A DNA stretch of 64,000 nt from Acridotheres tristis (Eukaryota; Chordata; Aves; Passeriformes; Sturnidae): contig CM072884.1 of assembly GCA_037013685.1 (NCBI GenBank), positions 112,994,785 through 113,058,784 on the forward strand, given 5' to 3'. Below the pieces are notes generated by a model. The model was not told the origin of the DNA and made no database searches. It was given only the letters and a program-made list of their open reading frames with translations. This document shows positions 11,083-23,865 of the stretch, piece after piece. The first letter of the stretch is position 1; every line of letters starts with the position of its first letter. The position numbers and the translations under genes are program-made.

Positions 11083-12590
11083 AGGTCCTAAGTAGAAGTG
11101 GGAAGGTGAGATTAGGAATAAACACTTCATTTTTTTTTGTCTTGCAGCACACCCCCCTATTGAGAAGATTGAGAAGGGAAAAAATCTCAAAGCTCAGCTT
11201 CAATTGTTCATTTAATTGCAATTAAAAGAGTTTTATCAAGTCTGGATTCTGTGGTGTGAGATTCAGCACAATTTGGGAATACATGGTTGTGAAGAGGTTC
11301 CCAAAATTTTCTCTGATGAGGTGGAGGATGTGAGGCACAATCTGACTTTTCTGTGCTCCTTGCAGTGCTGGGGACACTTTATAGGGAATGGAGTGGGAAT
11401 GTGAGGTTAGGAATAAAAACTCCATTTTTTTGTCTTTCAGCACACCCCCCTATTGAGAAGGAAAGGAGAGGAAAAAATCTCAAAGCTCAGCTTCAGTTTT
11501 TCATTTAATTGCAATTAAAGGAGGTTCATTGAGTCTGTCCTGTAATGTAGGATGTAGAACAATTAGGGGATAACATGGTTGTGAAGATATTCCCAAAATC
11601 TTCTCCACTGAGGTGGAGGATGTGAGGAGGATGAAATCTTAGTTTTCTGTGCTCCTTGCAGTGCTGGGGACACTTTATAGGGAATGGAGTGGGAATGTGA
11701 GGTTAGGAATAAAAACTCCATTTTTTTGTCTTGCAGCACATCCCCCTATTGAGAAGGAAAGGAGGGGAAAAAAATCTCAAAACTCAGCTTCAGTTTTTCA
11801 TTTAATTGCAATTAAAGGAGGTTCATTGAGTCTGTCCTGTAATGTGGGATATAGAACAATTAGGGGATAACATGGTTGTGAAGATATTCCCAAAATCTTC
11901 TCCACTGAGGTGGAGGATGTGAGGAGGATGAAATCTCAGTTTTCTGTGCTCCTTGCAGTGCTGGGGACACTTTATAGGGAATGGAGTGGGAATGTGAGAT
12001 TAGAAATAAAAACTCCATTTTTTTTGTCTTGCAGCACATCCCCCTATTGAGAAGGAAAGGAGGGGAAAAAATCTCAAAGCTCAGCTTCAATTGTTCATTT
12101 AATTGCAATTAAAGGAGTTTCATTGAGTCTGTTCTGTGGTGTGAGATTCAGCACAATTTGGGAATACATGGTTGTGAAGAGGTTCCCAAAATTTTCTCTG
12201 ATGAGGTGGAGGATGTGAGGCACAATCTGACTTTTCTGTGCTCCTTGCAGTGCTGGGGACACTTTATAGGGAATGGAGTGGGAATGTGAGATTAGGAATA
12301 AAAACTCCATTTCTTTTGTCTTTCAGCACACTCCCATATTGAGAAGGTAGGGAGGGAAAAAATTCCCAAAATTCATCTTCAATTGTTCATTTAATTGCAA
12401 TTAAAGTAGTTTGACTAAATCTGTTCTTTGGTGATTAAACATTTCTTCCTAAAGCTGTGGGATGCAGCATAATTAGGGGATAACATGGTTGGATGTTCCC
12501 AAAATCTTCTCCACTGAGGTGGAGGATGTGAGGAGGATGAAATCTCATTTTTCTGTGCTCCCTCCAGCTCTGGGGACACTTTTCAGGGCT
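11083..12590. repeat. ~295-bp tandem array, about 5 units
   Basis: The landmark gtcttgcagcacac or gtctttcagcacac recurs at about 11139, 11433, 11728, 12026 and 12316, giving a period of 290-300 bp. Each unit holds 'caattgttcatttaattgcaat' or a close form, 'ggtggaggatgtgagg' and 'gggacactttatagggaatg'. Two unit types exist: A ('gaagaggttcccaaaattttctctgatg') and B ('gaagatattcccaaaatcttctccactg'), in the order A-B-B-A-B. The 'cttgcag|c' motif resembles a splice acceptor, but no conserved frame follows it. Confidence 0.92.
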
Positions 12591-12966
12591 TGGGGCACTC
12601 CTGAGGGTGCCTTGGAGAAGGAGAGGGAAGGTGGAGGGAGGAAAGGCGTGGACAGGACAATTCCTTCTCCTGGACAGGTGACAACACCTGGAGAAACCAG
12701 GAGAACAAATCCCAGCTCCGTGGATCTTCCCTGGTGTGGGATGGGCTGGAGAACAGGGGGGGTTCCCACATTTCCCTGTGGCAGCAGCAGCTCCGGGGAA
12801 GAGATGAAATTCCTCATTTGGTGTCTCCTGGGGAGGGGATTGAGGAACCCTTGGGCTGCTCTGGGTTGTGCTCCTGCCCCACCACATGGAAACCCTTTGC
12901 CCATGGATCAGGCGATGAAAATGGACACAAAGAGGTTTCTCCCTGGCATTTTCCAAGTCCTGGAAG
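12591..12966. other. Moderately GC-rich single-copy stretch
   Basis: This lies between the 295-bp array and the LTR. Open frames run in from the array but show no recognisable domain. Nothing else is supported here. Confidence 0.3.
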
Positions 12967-13278
12967 TATTGTTTTTTAAAATTTTCTTTGTCTTCTGGCT
13001 AGGGTTGGGATTAAAGGCATGAGAGACAGAATTTTTTGTTCGGACTTAGATGTTTATTAATTTTTATTTATGTTAGAGTGAGTGCTACAGCACTTCTAGT
13101 CCACAAGTTAAAAATTGTGAAATGGTGATGTATTTTGTTTGTTACAAAGTCTTTTAAGGCTTAATTGTCCAATTAAGAACTAACACTTAAATTATTTTTA
13201 CTTTTGACTCAATGACTAAACACCTGTGACCTGCAGTGCAGCATTTTTTATCCAATTAAAAAGTACTATTTACACTTA

Positions 13279-13894
13279 TGTACTAGTTAGAAAACAAAAC
13301 CAGTGAGAGACTCCAAGTCAGAAATACAATTTAATAGGAAAAAAAAAGAGATAAAAAAATCAAATACATGCAATAGTAGAAAAGAAAAGCAGTGTCAGAG
13401 TGAGAATCCAAGGTGCCCCCGTCAGTCAGTCAGGGTTGGTGCAGTCCCATTCCATGGTGGCTGATCCTCCTGCAGGGACAGATGTGGTTCTGCTGGAGCA
13501 GGGCTCCTGCACAAGGTGCACTTTTCCTCCAAAGCTGCAGGGATGATGTGCAAGGCTCTGGTTTTCCTCTGGGATCCAGTGGGAAAAGGCTGCTCTGATG
13601 TTCCAAATCTCCCCTTTGATCTGGGTAGGAAATGCTCGGCTCCTGCCCTGGCTGGAGCATCTCCCCATGGGATGATGGAATTTGATCAGCCCTGCCCTGG
13701 GACTGCATGGCCATGGACAGGAGAGATCTCCTGGAGGGAGGATGGGCTGTGGGGAAGAGAAAGAACACTGCAACAGCTGGGTGAACAGCTGGAACAGGAA
13801 CAGCAGAGATCCCCACAGGGATCAGGATCACCCTCCCTCCCACATTTCAACAGATGGTAATAGAATACACATTTTTGCATTGTAACCCAGGACA
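13279..13894 (-). mobile_element. Solo LTR (family B) nested in family-A LTR
   Basis: On the minus strand it runs from TGTCCTGGGTTAC to ...CTAACTAGTACA, so it has TG...CA ends, 616 bp. A 'ctattaaattgtatttctgac' poly(A)-signal region lies near its 3' end, followed by 'ttggagtctctcactgg'. Five-base flanks actta (13274-13278) and attta (13895-13899) match at 4 of 5 sites, suggesting a decayed 5-bp target duplication. That length is typical of ERVL-type elements, but the class is tentative. No internal retroviral genes are seen. Confidence 0.75.
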
Positions 13895-13903
13895 ATTTAT
13901 AGT

Positions 13904-14223
<320 letters not shown>

Positions 14224-14474
14224 CTTTTGCCTTAAAACTTCCATCTTGGTTTTTTTTTTTATATTGCAATATTCTAAAACCTCAAATTCCAAATTTTTCA
14301 CCCTGTGATATTACCCACTTCTATTCAAACTACACACCAGTGTTTTTAATTCCATAATTTAATTTTGGAAGCTTCTCCATGGCCTCAGGTCAAAAGCAGT
14401 GGTTTTTTGGGGGTCAGTGCTTTGACAGCACACAAAGTTCAAAACTCTCAGTTTCCAGGGTTCCAACATGAAGG

Positions 14475-16778
14475 AATATTCCTGAAGGAACATTTGTCTT
14501 CATTATAGATATAAATCCCCATTATATACACAAATATCTCAGTATTTCACTATCCACCAAGGAAGAAGCTTTTCTTTAGGTGCAATCCATATTTCTCCCA
14601 GATCCTTCCTCAATCCCATTTTTTCCTCTATAATGCACAGCTCAGGATAAAAAGTTCCTAAGGGCTGCTCCCCAGGATTTCCTCTTTGAAAGAATCTTTT
14701 CTGAAAGATGAAAAAAAGATTCACATCTTCATTTTTACTTCCTCTGAAAAAATCTGAGTCATGCTTAGGGGAGCAACAGGATAAATTACAAGAAAAAAAG
14801 AAAAAAAAATCTGATAAAAGTGAGTTTCCTGCCACAGTTTTTTACATAATCGTGTTTCTATACCAGAAAAACACCAAAAACTCAATATTAAGAATTACTT
14901 GATCCCCATTTTCCTTTTCTTTGTTGCTGTATTCAAAACCACAAGGACATTTTCAGATTTACAAACTTTTTAATCATGGAAGGACTTGGAAATCCTGAGA
15001 TTTCTGGAATTCTTCAATTAATTGCTTGTGAAAGTAACATTTTCCCCTTTCCCTGTCTCTCCTCACTCTTTTTCCAGTCAGATTCAGCTAAATCCACCCC
15101 AGGAATTCCTGTTGAGGATTGGTTTTAGCACAGAAGTTTTTTTCCTTGCCTTTTCCCATTTCAAGGAACAGCTCAGCAGAGGCCAGGCTCAAGTTTGAGG
15201 ATTGTCCAGGAATTTTTAAATTCAGACTTGGTCCCTCGTGTCAGAGCTGGAAGTGAAATTCTAGGAAATCAAGCCCTGCTGAATATTTCAAAGCTACAGA
15301 ACACGATGGAAAAATCAAATTTTTTTTTTTGCTGAGAGCTGCTAAAAGCAGCCCTGCCAAAGGCAGGAAAGGAATCAGCCCTGCAGAAAATTCCTTCAAG
15401 ATGCTCCAGGATTTTCTACATCAGCGACAGAAATTTAGAAACACAAGGAAAATTGTATCCTCTGGCCTCATGCAGAAGTGAGGGGGGTGAGGTTTGGCTC
15501 CCACCTCAGGGTTTTCCCCCCTCTGGCTGACTCCAGGACTGGAATGGGCATTGTCCCAGTGCTCCCAGTGCTCCCAGTGCTCCCAGTGCTCCCAGACAAA
15601 CCAGCTGGGACCTGCAGGACTCCTTGGAGCCCAAGAAAACCAGCGAAGATTCCTCCTCCAAAGACAGGGAGTGACTCCAAGGATCCTCCTCTCCTCATCC
15701 TCCTGCCTCTCCCTGCCAGGGAGCATCTCCCAGGCTGCTTTCATCTGCAAGATCCATCTCACTTTAACCCTCTTGAAAAGGACTGATGTTTTGGGGTTGT
15801 GCTGGGCTATATTAAAATCCATATTTCAAGCAATAAATGCTTTCCATTTATCCAGCCTAGTCTCTTTTCTATGGAGCCAAACTTTCAGGCAGTTAGCTCA
15901 ACCTTTCAGGAATATGAAGCACCTTTTTCATCCTGTGCCAACACTGTAATGCCTCCAATAATTTATGTTTAATTTTTAATACAGTTATCTATCATGAGTA
16001 ATTATGTGGGCTGCTCACAATATTCCATTTTCTGTTATGTGTGTTTTTGTTTTTTTTTTTTTTTTCTGAAGATTGTGGACTGGTAGGAAGAAAAAATAAA
16101 AAGGCTCAGTGGTGCTGCTTTTCTGCTGAATTTCCTCTGAAAAAGAAATATTGAGGCAGCTTGAAGGTTCTGTGTGTCACAGCCTGAGAGGTGCTTGAGA
16201 TCTGCTGATATTTGAGTGAGAAATGTGGTGATTTATACCCAGAAAAAGTCTGAGCACGGGGAGTTTTTTTTTTTTGGTTGGGTTTTTGTGCAGGGCTCAG
16301 ATTTTGGGGACAAAATTGAATGTAGGCTGTTTCACATTGCAGTGAGAACAGCTGGATTTGTTAATCTTGATTTGGCAATAAATGTTATTATAATTCCCAG
16401 CCCTTATCTGAGGCACTGGAAGCTGAAATCCTCGGGGCCACATAAAAATTTCACTCCAAATCCACGCTTGGAGATGTCTGTGTTCCTTCTCTCAGGCTCA
16501 GGAGCTCTCTGGATGAGCACTGCCCTTCTGGGAGGGGAAAAAAAAAAAAAAAAGGTTATTTCCCTTTTTTTTCCCTTTTTTCCTGGCCAGACCACAGCTT
16601 GTCCTGACGTGCTCCTGCTCTGGGAATTGGGGCTGGGATGTGGATGGGGCTGTGAACAAAGATCTGCACCAAGGATGCTGCTCAGGGCCAATTCCACCCT
16701 CTGTGCTGGTGGAAAAGCCTTGAAATGAGAGCAGTCCTCAGAAATGGGGTGAGTGGTGCATTAAATTCCCGTTAAAAA
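14475..16778. other. Single-copy DNA with T-run and decamer repeat
   Basis: No exon is supported. A poly-A/T run lies near 16050-16067 and another A-run near 16540-16555. A small decamer repeat is listed separately. A 170-residue open frame at 16216-16728 has no recognisable motif and crosses the A-run, so I do not treat it as a gene. Confidence 0.35.
15553..15596. repeat. 10-bp tandem repeat, ~4 units
   Basis: The motif cccagtgctc is repeated four times head to tail. It is short and perfect, so recent slippage is likely. Confidence 0.9.
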
Positions 16779-17115
16779 AAACCCAACAATACAACAAAAC
16801 CCAACCAGAAAAGCAAAAAAAAAACCTGAAAAAAAGACCAAAACAAACCAAACCAAACAAACAAATAAAAAAACCCCAAAAACTAAAACAAGAAAAAAAA
16901 AAATCAAAAAAAAAATCAACCAAGCAAAAAAACCCAAAAAACAAACCAAAAAACCCAAAACCCAACAAACAAACAAACAAAAAACCCCCAAACCCCCCAA
17001 AACAGACAAAAAAACCAACAAAAAAACCCCAAAAACAACAACAAAAAAAAAAACCCAAAAAAACATATGAGACCCAAATCCCCCAAAAAACCCCCAACCC
17101 CCCCAAAACCTAAAA
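16779..17115. repeat. A/C-rich, G-poor low-complexity tract, ~335 bp
   Basis: Irregular A-runs are broken by C, CC or CCC; G and T are rare. It could be a decayed poly(A)-like tract or polypurine-free simple sequence. The F/G/W/L-rich minus-strand open frames here are compositional. Confidence 0.88.
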
Positions 17116-18494
17116 TAAATAAATTCATATCTCCCCACACCAGATGTGCCCAAGTTTCTGGTTCTTCCCCAAATCCCCCAATTCTATTTATTTTGCTGTT
17201 TTACACCAATTATTCCCATGGGGAAAACGTGGGTGAAACTAAATTGGATTTAATGAGCCAATTCCAGACCTTCCACGGGCAGTCAGGAAGATCTTCAAGG
17301 AAAACCTGAAAATTTCCTGCTTGTTGTGCTTGCTTTAGGTCTGATGCTCAGAGAAAGGCTGGACCACACCTTCAAACCAGAGAAACTAGGGAGGTAAAAT
17401 TAATATTTGGAGGGTAAAATTAATAGGAGGAAGGTAAAGTTAACGCTCAAAAATTCTGCATTTTGTGGGTTCCAGGCAGGTGCTGGTGTCTCCTCAGGTG
17501 AGGGCAGGAGCTTTTTCTCCCAAATTGTGGCACTTTGGTTACACTCAGGGCTGTCACTCCCCCCTTGAACCCACACAATCCCAAAATTTAAGTTGGAAAA
17601 GACCCCTGACATCAAGTCTGACCTGCATGGAGTCATTGCATTGCTCCTCGGTCTTTGTCAGACCTCAAAGGCATCTTGAACATCACAAATTTGGTTTTTT
17701 CCCCCCATTTTTTGGCCTGCTGGAAGCTGTTCCATGCTTTCAGAAATGCTGTATCACAGGAACTCTACAAACTTCTCTGCTCTTCCAGCCTTGCCCCGGT
17801 AAAAATCCCAAGTAAAACTTCCCTCAACGTCAGCACCAGAATATTCCACCCAGCAAACAACCCAGTTTATTTTGGTAGCAGTTCAAGATTTACTCATCAT
17901 ATCAATGTTTCACCACACTGAGAGGTAGTTTTGAATAACAGGAGGTAAATCCGAGGCTGCAATTCAATCAAGGCTCTCTGTTGATGTCTTAAGCTGAGAC
18001 TCAAACAGCTTAAGTAGTTTATGACCAGCAGCAGAACTGCCTTGATTGAATTACTGCTCAGCCATTCAATTGCATAAATGTATTGTTATTTATAAGGTGT
18101 GCCAAAGCCTGGCTTTAAAGTTGACTGTGGCAGGCTGGGACTAATGGAGAAAAAGCAGCCTGGCATTACAGTGGCCCTTGAGCCAGGAAAATGAGTGATG
18201 GGCACTCAGCTCCCTGCTTATGGAAAAAGAATTCCTGTAGTGCTGTAGGGAATCGAATCCTGCAGGTTCAGGGAAGGAAAGGAGGTTGTTGGAAACAGTG
18301 CCTGGCCCCTGGACCAGAGTGTAGGGCCTGAGCAATCCCCAGGGATTTTAGGGACCTGTCTGAGGGTTGGGTGCACAAATTTCAAAACTCTGTTTGAGCT
18401 AAAGGGGAAAAGATGAAACAGGGTGAGAATGGGGACAGTGAGCAAGATCCTTGTCACTGCCTCCTGAGAATGAGTCTGGGGCAAAGGAGGACAA
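17116..18494. other. Single-copy DNA containing a structured inverted repeat
   Basis: No gene is recognised. The 17930-18130 part has a nested inverted repeat (separate entry) and is otherwise AT-rich and non-repetitive, so it is a candidate conserved noncoding element. Three short 'gtaaaattaa(ta)' motifs lie at 17394-17445. Confidence 0.35.
17961..18052. other. Nested inverted repeats, potential hairpin
   Basis: The outer arms AATTCAATCAAGGC (17961-17974) and GCCTTGATTGAATT (18039-18052) are perfectly complementary over 14 bp. The inner arms CTTAAGCTG (17988-17996) and CAGCTTAAG (18006-18014) are perfectly complementary over 9 bp around the loop agactcaaa. Together they could fold as a stem with an inner hairpin about 92 nt long. 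It could be a structured RNA, a paired-site enhancer, or chance. Confidence 0.6.
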
Positions 18495-19139
18495 AAGAAA
18501 AACGTGGACATGTTGGAAAAAGTCCAGGGGAGGCCACAAAGTTGATGTGAGGGATGAAATTCCTCTATTCTGGGACCAGGCTGGGGGTGCTCACCTGGAC
18601 AGGAGAAGCTGCAGGGAGAGCTCAGAGCCCCTGGCAGGGCCTGAAGGGGCTCCAGGAGAGCTGGAGAGGGACTGGGGACAAGGATGGAGGGACAGCACCC
18701 AGGGAATGGAGGGACAGCACCCAGGGAATGGAGGGACAGCACCCAGGGGATGGAGGGACAGCACCCAGGGGATGGAGGGACAGCACCCAGGGAATGGAGG
18801 GACAGCACCCAGGGAATGGAGGGACAGCACCCAGGGAATGGGGGGACAGCACCCAGGGAATGGAGGGACAGCACCCAGGGAATGGAGGGACAGCACCCAG
18901 GGAATGGAGGGACAGCACCCAGGGAATGGCTTCAGAGCAGGATTTGATGGGATTTTGGGAATTAGGAATTGTTCCCTGGGATGGAATTCCCAGATTTGCT
19001 GTGGCTGCCCCTGGATCCCTGGAATGTTCAGTTCCAGGTTGGACATGGGGACAGTGGGAGGTGTCCCTGCCATGGCAGGAGGTTGGAATTGGATGATATT
19101 TAAGTTCCCTTCCAATCCAAAGAATTTTGGGATTCTATA
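18495..19139 (+). mobile_element. CR1 LINE with 11-unit minisatellite
   Basis: The sense copy begins around 'aaaaagtccaggggaggccac', then 'ctgggggtgctcacctgg', 'gggcctgaaggggctccagg', and 'gagagggactggggacaagg'. The 22-bp array follows, then 'aatggcttcagagc', 'gattttgggaattagg', the 'cccctggatccctgg' block, 'gccatggcaggaggttgg', and the tip 'tttgggattctata'. It differs from the 5266 and 54680 copies upstream of the array, so it belongs to a sister subfamily yet carries the same kind of array. Confidence 0.92.
18684..18928 (+). repeat. 22-bp minisatellite inside CR1, 11 units
   Basis: Eleven units of GGAGGGACAGCACCCAGGG plus a 3-nt linker were counted by eye. One unit has GGGGGGACAG. It directly follows 'gggacaaggat' and ends at 'gaatggcttc'. 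Confidence 0.95.
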
Positions 19140-20572
19140 AAGGGCTTTTCCAGAGGTCTCTCCTGTTCTTAGCACCCCTTTTTCACGGAGCCACAAGCAC
19201 CAATTCCCATAAAACCCCTTTCACTGGCAGCTCTGCCCTCTTCCATCCTTTCAGGGGCCACGGGTTTTTTTTTTTCTGGAGCTCTGGGGTCTCTCCCTGC
19301 ATCTTTCCAGGGGAGAACCCAGGAATTCAAATTTCCCTGGCAGCATCAGGGGCTGTCCTGGCAAATTGGAGCTGACAGCTGGAAACTGCTCCCATAGATT
19401 TCCTATTGCTCCTTTTAACCAGCCTGGATTAAATTGCACCAAAAGGGCTGACAGCTTTCAAATCCCTGCCATTATATCACATTAAAGGCTGCAAAAATCT
19501 GCCTGCTTCCACAAATTTCAAAGTCAATTGATATTTAAGCCCAGGAGACATCCTAGAGCCCAGGGTAGAACCAGCACACGTGGGTGTGCTCCTTCTGCAT
19601 CCAGGCCCAAGGATTGCCCCAGATCAGCAGTTCTGGAAGTTCTGTGGAAAAAAGAAATATTTTTAATATAGGAAAAATATCTACAGGCAGGATTTTTTCT
19701 CTCAGGGAAAACTTCTGGAAGGACATGGCTTTGGGAAGTACTGGGATATCTTATTTTGGACTCATTAATTACAATAATTACCTCTGTGTGAACAATCCCA
19801 TGGAAGGAGTAAAGATTATTCCTTGTGTGTCAGGTAGATTAAAAAATCAGTCCTGGGTCTAATTTTAAAACAACTTTTAAAAGATTTTCCCTCTCACATA
19901 TTTCCATCCCCTCAGAAAAAATATTGAGCCCAAGAAATAGAAATGCTCATGCCAATGTGCTGGTCACGAGTTGATTTCCTTTTATCATAAAAATTAGGAT
20001 ACATTGCCCCTTAATTAACACTCAAGAAAAAAAAAATAATTAAATGATCTTATTCCTCTTCTTTTCATCAATACAGGAGAAAGAAAATTATTCAGGTAAT
20101 CATTGCCACTTTTTCAAGTCCCTTAAATAACTAAACCCTCACACAGTTCATTTTGGGATTGTGTATTTTATGGTTTCTTTGGTCTCTGGGTTGGGACCAG
20201 ATGCTCCAAATCCTGGGAAGAGCTTTGGGACCTGCTGAGGTCACTGCAGCCACTGGAGCAGTGGCAGCCTGACCTTGGCACCACTTGAAAGGCCAGCAAA
20301 GACTGGGAGAGCCACTTCCCAACTTCCAAACTCTGTATCCTGATGGAGCAGGGAAAAAAACCAAAACAATTCCCAGAGCTGGCTTTGTCCCCAGAGTGAC
20401 ATCGTGGCTGACACACAAAAACACACATCAGGGACAGATTTAGGCTGGATTTGTGCTTTCAACTCAGAAATCTATTTTTCAGTCAATACACACTGGTGTG
20501 GCTGTTGATCAATTTTTTAAAAGACTGGATTTGGGTTGGAATAAGATGGGATTTTACCAAGTGCAGAACTTT
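19140..20572. other. Single-copy DNA, no gene seen
   Basis: No repeat family or exon is recognised. T-run near 19265-19276 and A-runs near 20020-20040 only. Confidence 0.35.
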
Positions 20573-20573
20573 C

Positions 20574-20925
20574 ATAGAATCATGGAATGGTTTGGGTTGG
20601 AAGGGACCTTAAATCCCACCCAGTGCCACCCCTGCCATGGCAGGGACACCTCCCACTGTCCCAGTGTCCAACCTGGGACTGAACATTCCAGGGGTCCAGG
20701 GGCAACCACAGCTGCTCTGGGAATTCCATCCCAGCCTCTCCCCATCTTCACAAGGATGAATTTTCTCCCCAATATCTCACCTAAACACACAATATTTCAG
20801 TTTAAAGCCATTCCCTGGGTGCTGTCCCTCCATCCCTTGGCAATTGTCTCTCTCCATGGTTCCTGCAGCTCCTTCAGGCCCTGAGCTCAGCCCAAAGCTT
20901 CTCCTCTCCAGGCTGAAAATTTTAA
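20574..20925 (-). mobile_element. CR1 LINE with single, unexpanded 22-bp unit
   Basis: The antisense copy starts with 'catagaatcatggaatgg' and has well-kept 'aagggaccttaaatccc' and 'tgccatggcagggacacc' blocks. It then reads 'gccattccctgggtgctgtc' followed by 'cctccatcccttggcaattg', a single copy of the 22-bp unit (about 20808-20832), and ends within 'ctcctctccaggctgaa'. It is the best local reference for the state before expansion, with an ATGG at both ends of the unit. Confidence 0.93.
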
Positions 20926-22299
20926 TCCTTCAGGGATTTCATTTATTATCACCATAATCATCACTTAAAGTCTGATTTTTTGAAGTCTGAGTGTCTGGGT
21001 GTGGCCTTTAAGGTCACAGTGGATTCTTTGATCTGATGCCACGTTCAGGACTAACGTGGGTTTTATTGGATGTGATCATTTCCACTGTGTGGTTCAATAC
21101 CAGGAACAATGAAAAATTTGATTTTAATGCTGTTAAAAAAAAGAAAATGGATGAGGGTCAGCTGTGGCTTTCCTTCAGGTTGTTAAAATGGGAATGTCTC
21201 AAAAGCGGTTTGGGAGGTTTTTTGGGAAATCATTTGTGACTCAGAGACCTGCACTGGTTCCCCCTCACCCATGAGAGCCATCACAGGCTACAATCCCAGA
21301 GATTTAAGAGCATTTCCATTCCAAGGGCCAAAATTCCTTGGCATCCTCTCTTTACGTGCCCCACAAGACCCTTGAATTCCCAGGGTTTGATTTTCTGCAC
21401 CCAGCCATGTAAACACATCCACTATTTTTATCACCAGCAACTGCCACAAGGATTTAATCCTCAAATTTCCAGGGAGGGAAGAGTTCCATGCATGTTCCAG
21501 CTCTTCAGTGAATTCATGATGATCCAGCAGGTTTTACACAAGTAAAACAAAGATATTGAAGGGGAAGTGATGAACAAAACTTCTAAGCTCTAAACAAAGT
21601 TGGAGGGAGATCATTAAATCAATGCTGGTTTTAATTTTATTTTTCTTACCAAAGGGGGGGAAAAAAAGGATCATGAATTCTTATCAAGCTTCCTTAAAGG
21701 ACAGCTTGGCATTGGCTCTGACTTCTTAAAATTAAAATTATATTGATTTTCCATTTTATTAAATAAATGTGCCTCCCTGAGCTCGCTTTAGGAAAAGAAA
21801 AATGTTTTCAGTGCAATTTTCTCTTCAACAATTGCCTGGATTTTGCCTGTGGAATGCTCATCTCCACCCACATTAAGAGACAAAGGGATTACCCAGAATA
21901 GTCCTAATTCCAAGCCATTGGTGGCACAGGACAAGCTTCACCCTCTCAGACAATTAAATAAAAAGCAAATTTTCCTGGTGCTTTGGTTTAAAACTGTCCA
22001 TGAATGTTTACATTGCTCAGGATAGAAACTGGAAGTTGTAGAAAAATGGGATTTGAACACTAGTGAATATTTTGGGATTAAAACTGGCAATTCCTAAATG
22101 GACAAAGCTGGGAATTATCCCGTCCATTAGAGCTTGGTGGGATCTTTGTAGCTTAGGAAAATGGAAAAGACCATTCCTAATAAAAGTGTCCCTTGACCTC
22201 AGGGACAAAGGGACATTTTGGAAGGGAAAACATCAACCCTGGTTGTCTTTGACCCTTCAGGTGGAGAGCAAGAAGAAGCTGAGGGGGCCAATCCCAGAG
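20926..22299. other. Single-copy AT-rich DNA, no gene seen
   Basis: No exon or clear repeat. The 21480-21800 part is AT-rich and non-repetitive apart from a G-run/A-run near 21653-21667. Confidence 0.35.
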
Positions 22300-22366
22300 T
22301 TTGGTGGGGTGGCACTGGATGATCTTTGAGATCCCTTCCAGCCCAAAGCATTCCATGATCCTGGAG
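22300..22366 (+). mobile_element. CR1 LINE 3' tip fragment
   Basis: 'ggtggggtggcactggatg' followed by 'atctttgagatcccttccagccc' and 'aaagcattccatgatcctgg' is the sense CR1 3' end. The copy is very short and diverged. Confidence 0.75.
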
Positions 22367-23640
22367 GGTCAGAAGGTTCCAAAGGAGCTCTTAGTGCTTC
22401 CTGTACTGGGTGGGATTGAAAAGCAATAATTTGGGATTTTAGGAGACAATTCAAGCCCCTGAGAGATGCCAAAACTCCCTTATTTTTTTTTTTTTTGGAA
22501 AGCCAGTTAAGACTCCATCACATAATTTACAAAACACGAGCACTCAAGAGCTGGGAGATGAAAAATTAAAGAGCTCATTAATCTCACACTCCCCACACCA
22601 TAAACACAATTATCCACTGAAGCAGCTCTGGAGAAGTGAACATTTCATCACCACACAAGGCCCATCCTTCTGATTCCAGCCTCCAAATATTCCACCAGGA
22701 CCACCCAGCCAAAAAACACAGAATAAAACTGTCCTGAAACCCAACAGCAACACAGGCAGGGCCACATGGAACCTGAATTTCAGCTGAATTTCTCAACCTT
22801 GCATTCCATGTTTTCCTCTTTTATTCCACTTTGGAATGGCAGGAGAGGTGTTTTTGTGCTGAAAACTAATTTTTGAACCCAACCTGTGATTTTTTTTTTT
22901 TTTTCCCTGCTGGCTGTGATGGGATTCAGAGATAATGGAAGGTCAGGAATTGCTGCCTGAATCACCTGCCAGATGGATTTGAGATGGATTTTTGGTAGGA
23001 GAGAAATAATCCCACAAAATCTAATTGGAGCCACATTTTAGAAGGGAAATAGAATTCTGGGGTTTGGAAGGAATAAGAATGCCTTTCCACATCCATTTTT
23101 CTGCAGTGGAATTACACAGGGAAACACCTCTGGCATTCCAAAAGGAAATTCCAGGGAATTGAGCGTTCCTTACCTCAAGGCATTTCCATAAAAACACCTT
23201 CTCTTACGTGATTTTATTTAGAAGAGAGAAAAACCAACTTTTGATAAAAACCCTTGGGAATATCCTTCCCAAATTACACTCAGTTTTCTGGGCTCATTTC
23301 TTTTATGGACCAGTCACAGAAAGTTTTTAAAACCACATTTTTGGGGTTACCTGATTGCAGGGAATTGTGACATTCCTGGATGTGTATTTTTTCCACCTGG
23401 GCTCTTGGTTCATAAAAAGATTTCAGGTGTCCAACACCTGTGCTCTTCTTGGTTGTTAAAGGAAGATTTTTTTTGCCTGTTTTATATTCCCTTTTATTAT
23501 ATTCTCTCTCTTCCCAGAATTCCTGCCTTAGACCATAAAAAGTGAAACACAAACTCCTGCTCTTCATGACCAATTTGCAACCCAAATCATGGCAGTTCCA
23601 AGACTTTGTCACTTCCTTTCTCTTTACCTTCCCAGAATTC
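22367..23640. other. Single-copy DNA, T-runs only
   Basis: T-runs occur near 22481-22496 and 22891-22905. No gene signal. Confidence 0.35.
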
Positions 23641-23865
23641 CTTTATTTTATTTTATTTTATTTTATTTTATTTTATTTTATTTTATTTTATTTTATTTTA
23701 TTTTATTTTATTTTATTTTATTTTATTTTATTTTATTTTATTTTATTTTATTTTATTTTATTTTATTTCATTTCATTTCATTTTATTTTATTTCTATTCT
23801 ATTCTATTCTATGCTATGCTATTCTATTCTATTCTATTTTAATTTTAATTTTACTTTTTATTTCC
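23641..23865. repeat. (TTTTA)n pentanucleotide array, ~220 bp
   Basis: A near-perfect run of the TTTTA unit to about 23768 degenerates into TTTCA, TTCTA and TGCTA variants to about 23850. The graded decay towards one end suggests an old edge and a young core. ILFYF-type open frames are artefacts. Confidence 0.96.

Noticed and set aside
16216..16728. 170-residue open frame
   Set aside because: It crosses an A-run and T-run, has no recognised domain, and the window shows no exon-intron pattern around it.
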